From CAZNUP01 sp964609775 (GTDB lineage Bacteria > Patescibacteriota > Microgenomatia > JAMCZE01), in the NCBI GenBank assembly GCA_964609775.1, contig CAZSSJ010000009.1, forward strand, positions 1 to 39,033: a stretch of 39,033 nucleotides of DNA, written 5' to 3'. The number at the start of each line of letters is the position of its first letter. Position 1 is the first letter of the stretch. Below are positions 38,478 through 39,033 of this stretch, one piece after another. The notes beneath the pieces are model-generated. The model was not told the DNA's origin and made no database searches. It saw only the letters and a program-made list of their open reading frames with translations. A program made the translations under genes and the position numbers.

Positions 38478-38975
38478 ATGAAATTCTCTGCCCACTCCTC
38501 TAAAGGATTTACGTTAATCGAACTTCTGCTGGTGATTACAATCATCGCTGTTCTCGCTGTCGCCGTCTTTGCCGCTTTAAATCCGGCGCAGCGGCTTTCC
38601 GACGCCAAAGACGCCCGACGAACCTCAGATGTTGATACAATCCTGACGGCAGTCCACCAGTCAATCATCGACAATCAAGGGACTCTGCCCACTAATATGC
38701 CTGCAGCGGGAACAACCAAACAGATCGGAACAGGAGCCACGGGGTGCGCGATTTCCAACACAAATTGCACAATTGCCGCGGTGGATTGTGTGGACTTAAT
38801 GAGTGGAACTCAGAATTTATCCGCCTATCTTGCTTCGATGCCAATCGATCCAACAGGGGGGACGACATATACTGCTGCCCAGACTGGATATGGAGTCGTT
38901 GCCGACACAAATGGCATTGTCACCATCACCGCCTGCGGAACGGAAGGGACAACAACAATTTCAGCCTCAAGGTAA
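38478..38975 (+). CDS. pilA: Major type IV pilin
   Basis: This 165-residue prepilin has a short leader MKFSAHSSKG, cleavage before FTLIELLLVITIIAVLAVAVFAAL, and Glu5 kept. NPAQRLSDAKDARRTSDVDTILTAVHQSI is the conserved alpha1 continuation of CPR and Gram-positive type IV pilins. The globular part is small and holds four or more Cys (GCAISNTNCTIAAVDCVD, ITACGTEG), so one or two disulfides are likely. It is the only pilin here with its own strong promoter and a standard leader, which marks it as the main subunit. Confidence 0.9.
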   Translation: MKFSAHSSKGFTLIELLLVITIIAVLAVAVFAALNPAQRLSDAKDARRTSDVDTILTAVHQSIIDNQGTLPTNMPAAGTTKQIGTGATGCAISNTNCTIAAVDCVDLMSGTQNLSAYLASMPIDPTGGTTYTAAQTGYGVVADTNGIVTITACGTEGTTTISASR

Positions 38976-38988
38976 TCATCTAGACGGA

Positions 38989-39002
38989 GTCGCGTCAGCG
39001 AC
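38989..39002. other. Short hairpin after the pilin gene
   Basis: GTCGC (38989-38993) pairs with GCGAC (38998-39002) around GTCA. It lies directly before a second, stronger hairpin. Confidence 0.5.
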
Positions 39003-39006
39003 AGAG

Positions 39007-39028
39007 ACCCACGGCTTTAGCCGTGGGT
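39007..39028. other. 9-bp hairpin at the window edge (IS200/IS605-like end or terminator)
   Basis: ACCCACGGC (39007-39015) pairs perfectly with GCCGTGGGT (39020-39028) around TTTA. No T run follows on the plus strand. The form resembles the imperfect-free hairpins at IS200/IS605 element ends, which would then extend past the window. A simple 3' protective hairpin for the pilin mRNA is the alternative. Confidence 0.5.
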
Positions 39029-39033
39029 GAATA

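Noticed and set aside
1..39033. CRISPR array
   Set aside because: The only repeat groups seen are CTCAATT-type simple repeats, the two-copy element at 12186/13233 and IS ends; none has regular spacers.
1..39033. Recoding of TGA as Gly (as in some CPR groups)
   Set aside because: TGA is the natural end of ileS, gmhA and several glycan genes at overlap junctions, and no conserved protein has an internal TGA.

Overview
The window looks like a piece of a small-genome Candidate Phyla Radiation (Patescibacteria) chromosome, possibly Microgenomates-like. The lineage is an inference. It rests on compact, overlapping genes, a dense set of membrane glycosyltransferases, a reduced pilB-pilC-pilin operon and few Shine-Dalgarno sites. 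Many starts instead sit 5-9 nt after a -10 box. TAA, TAG and TGA all close recognisable genes, so the standard code applies. No stretch above 300 bases is empty.

Layout. (1) 1-1513: the 3' tail of an unidentified gene, a GT2 glycosyltransferase and a small AT-rich two-gene operon on the minus strand with a zinc-ribbon protein. (2) 1559-8462: a housekeeping block. A T-box leader precedes ileS, followed by rodA, rplU (L21), a THUMP/Trm11-like RNA methyltransferase, rpmA (L27) and parB. (3) 8472-11017: two tandem type I signal peptidase genes and a complete DDE insertion sequence with 13-bp terminal inverted repeats. (4) 11105-13284: tRNA-Val(CAC), a LOG-family protein, then a PNPOx-like plus cyclase gene pair bracketed by two copies of a ~55-nt repeat. 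(5) 13287-15566: a secreted Kelch-propeller/lipase fusion. (6) 15594-28751: a surface glycan locus with GT2, GT4, GT39-, GT87- and other GT-C-type enzymes, a hexapeptide acetyltransferase, a methyltransferase, GmhA and an O-antigen-ligase-like protein. (7) 28729-29582: a membrane-anchored Ig-like protein and tRNA-Thr(CGU). (8) 29674-38975: a signalling and type IV pilus locus with a PAS histidine kinase, three stand-alone receiver proteins, PilB, PilC and five pilin-like proteins. One of these carries a ~550-residue repeat domain that looks like a beta-propeller. The right edge ends in two strong hairpins.

How the genes may work together (inference). The glycan locus builds lipid-linked sugars on the inner face, moves and extends them with GT-C enzymes and ligates the polymer to a surface acceptor. 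The pilus locus builds a type IV pilus from a major pilin (last gene) and four minor pilins. The kinase and receivers are placed to control PilB. The propeller pilin is the best candidate for a host- or surface-binding tip, which would matter for an episymbiotic CPR cell.

Most novel signals: the propeller-bearing minor pilin; a T-box whose antiterminator loop holds a REP-like insert and whose terminator covers the ileS ribosome site; a repeated leaderless promoter layout; pilin leader peptides written in simple-repeat DNA; and a two-gene cassette with the same element after its own last stop and after the stop of the gene before it.
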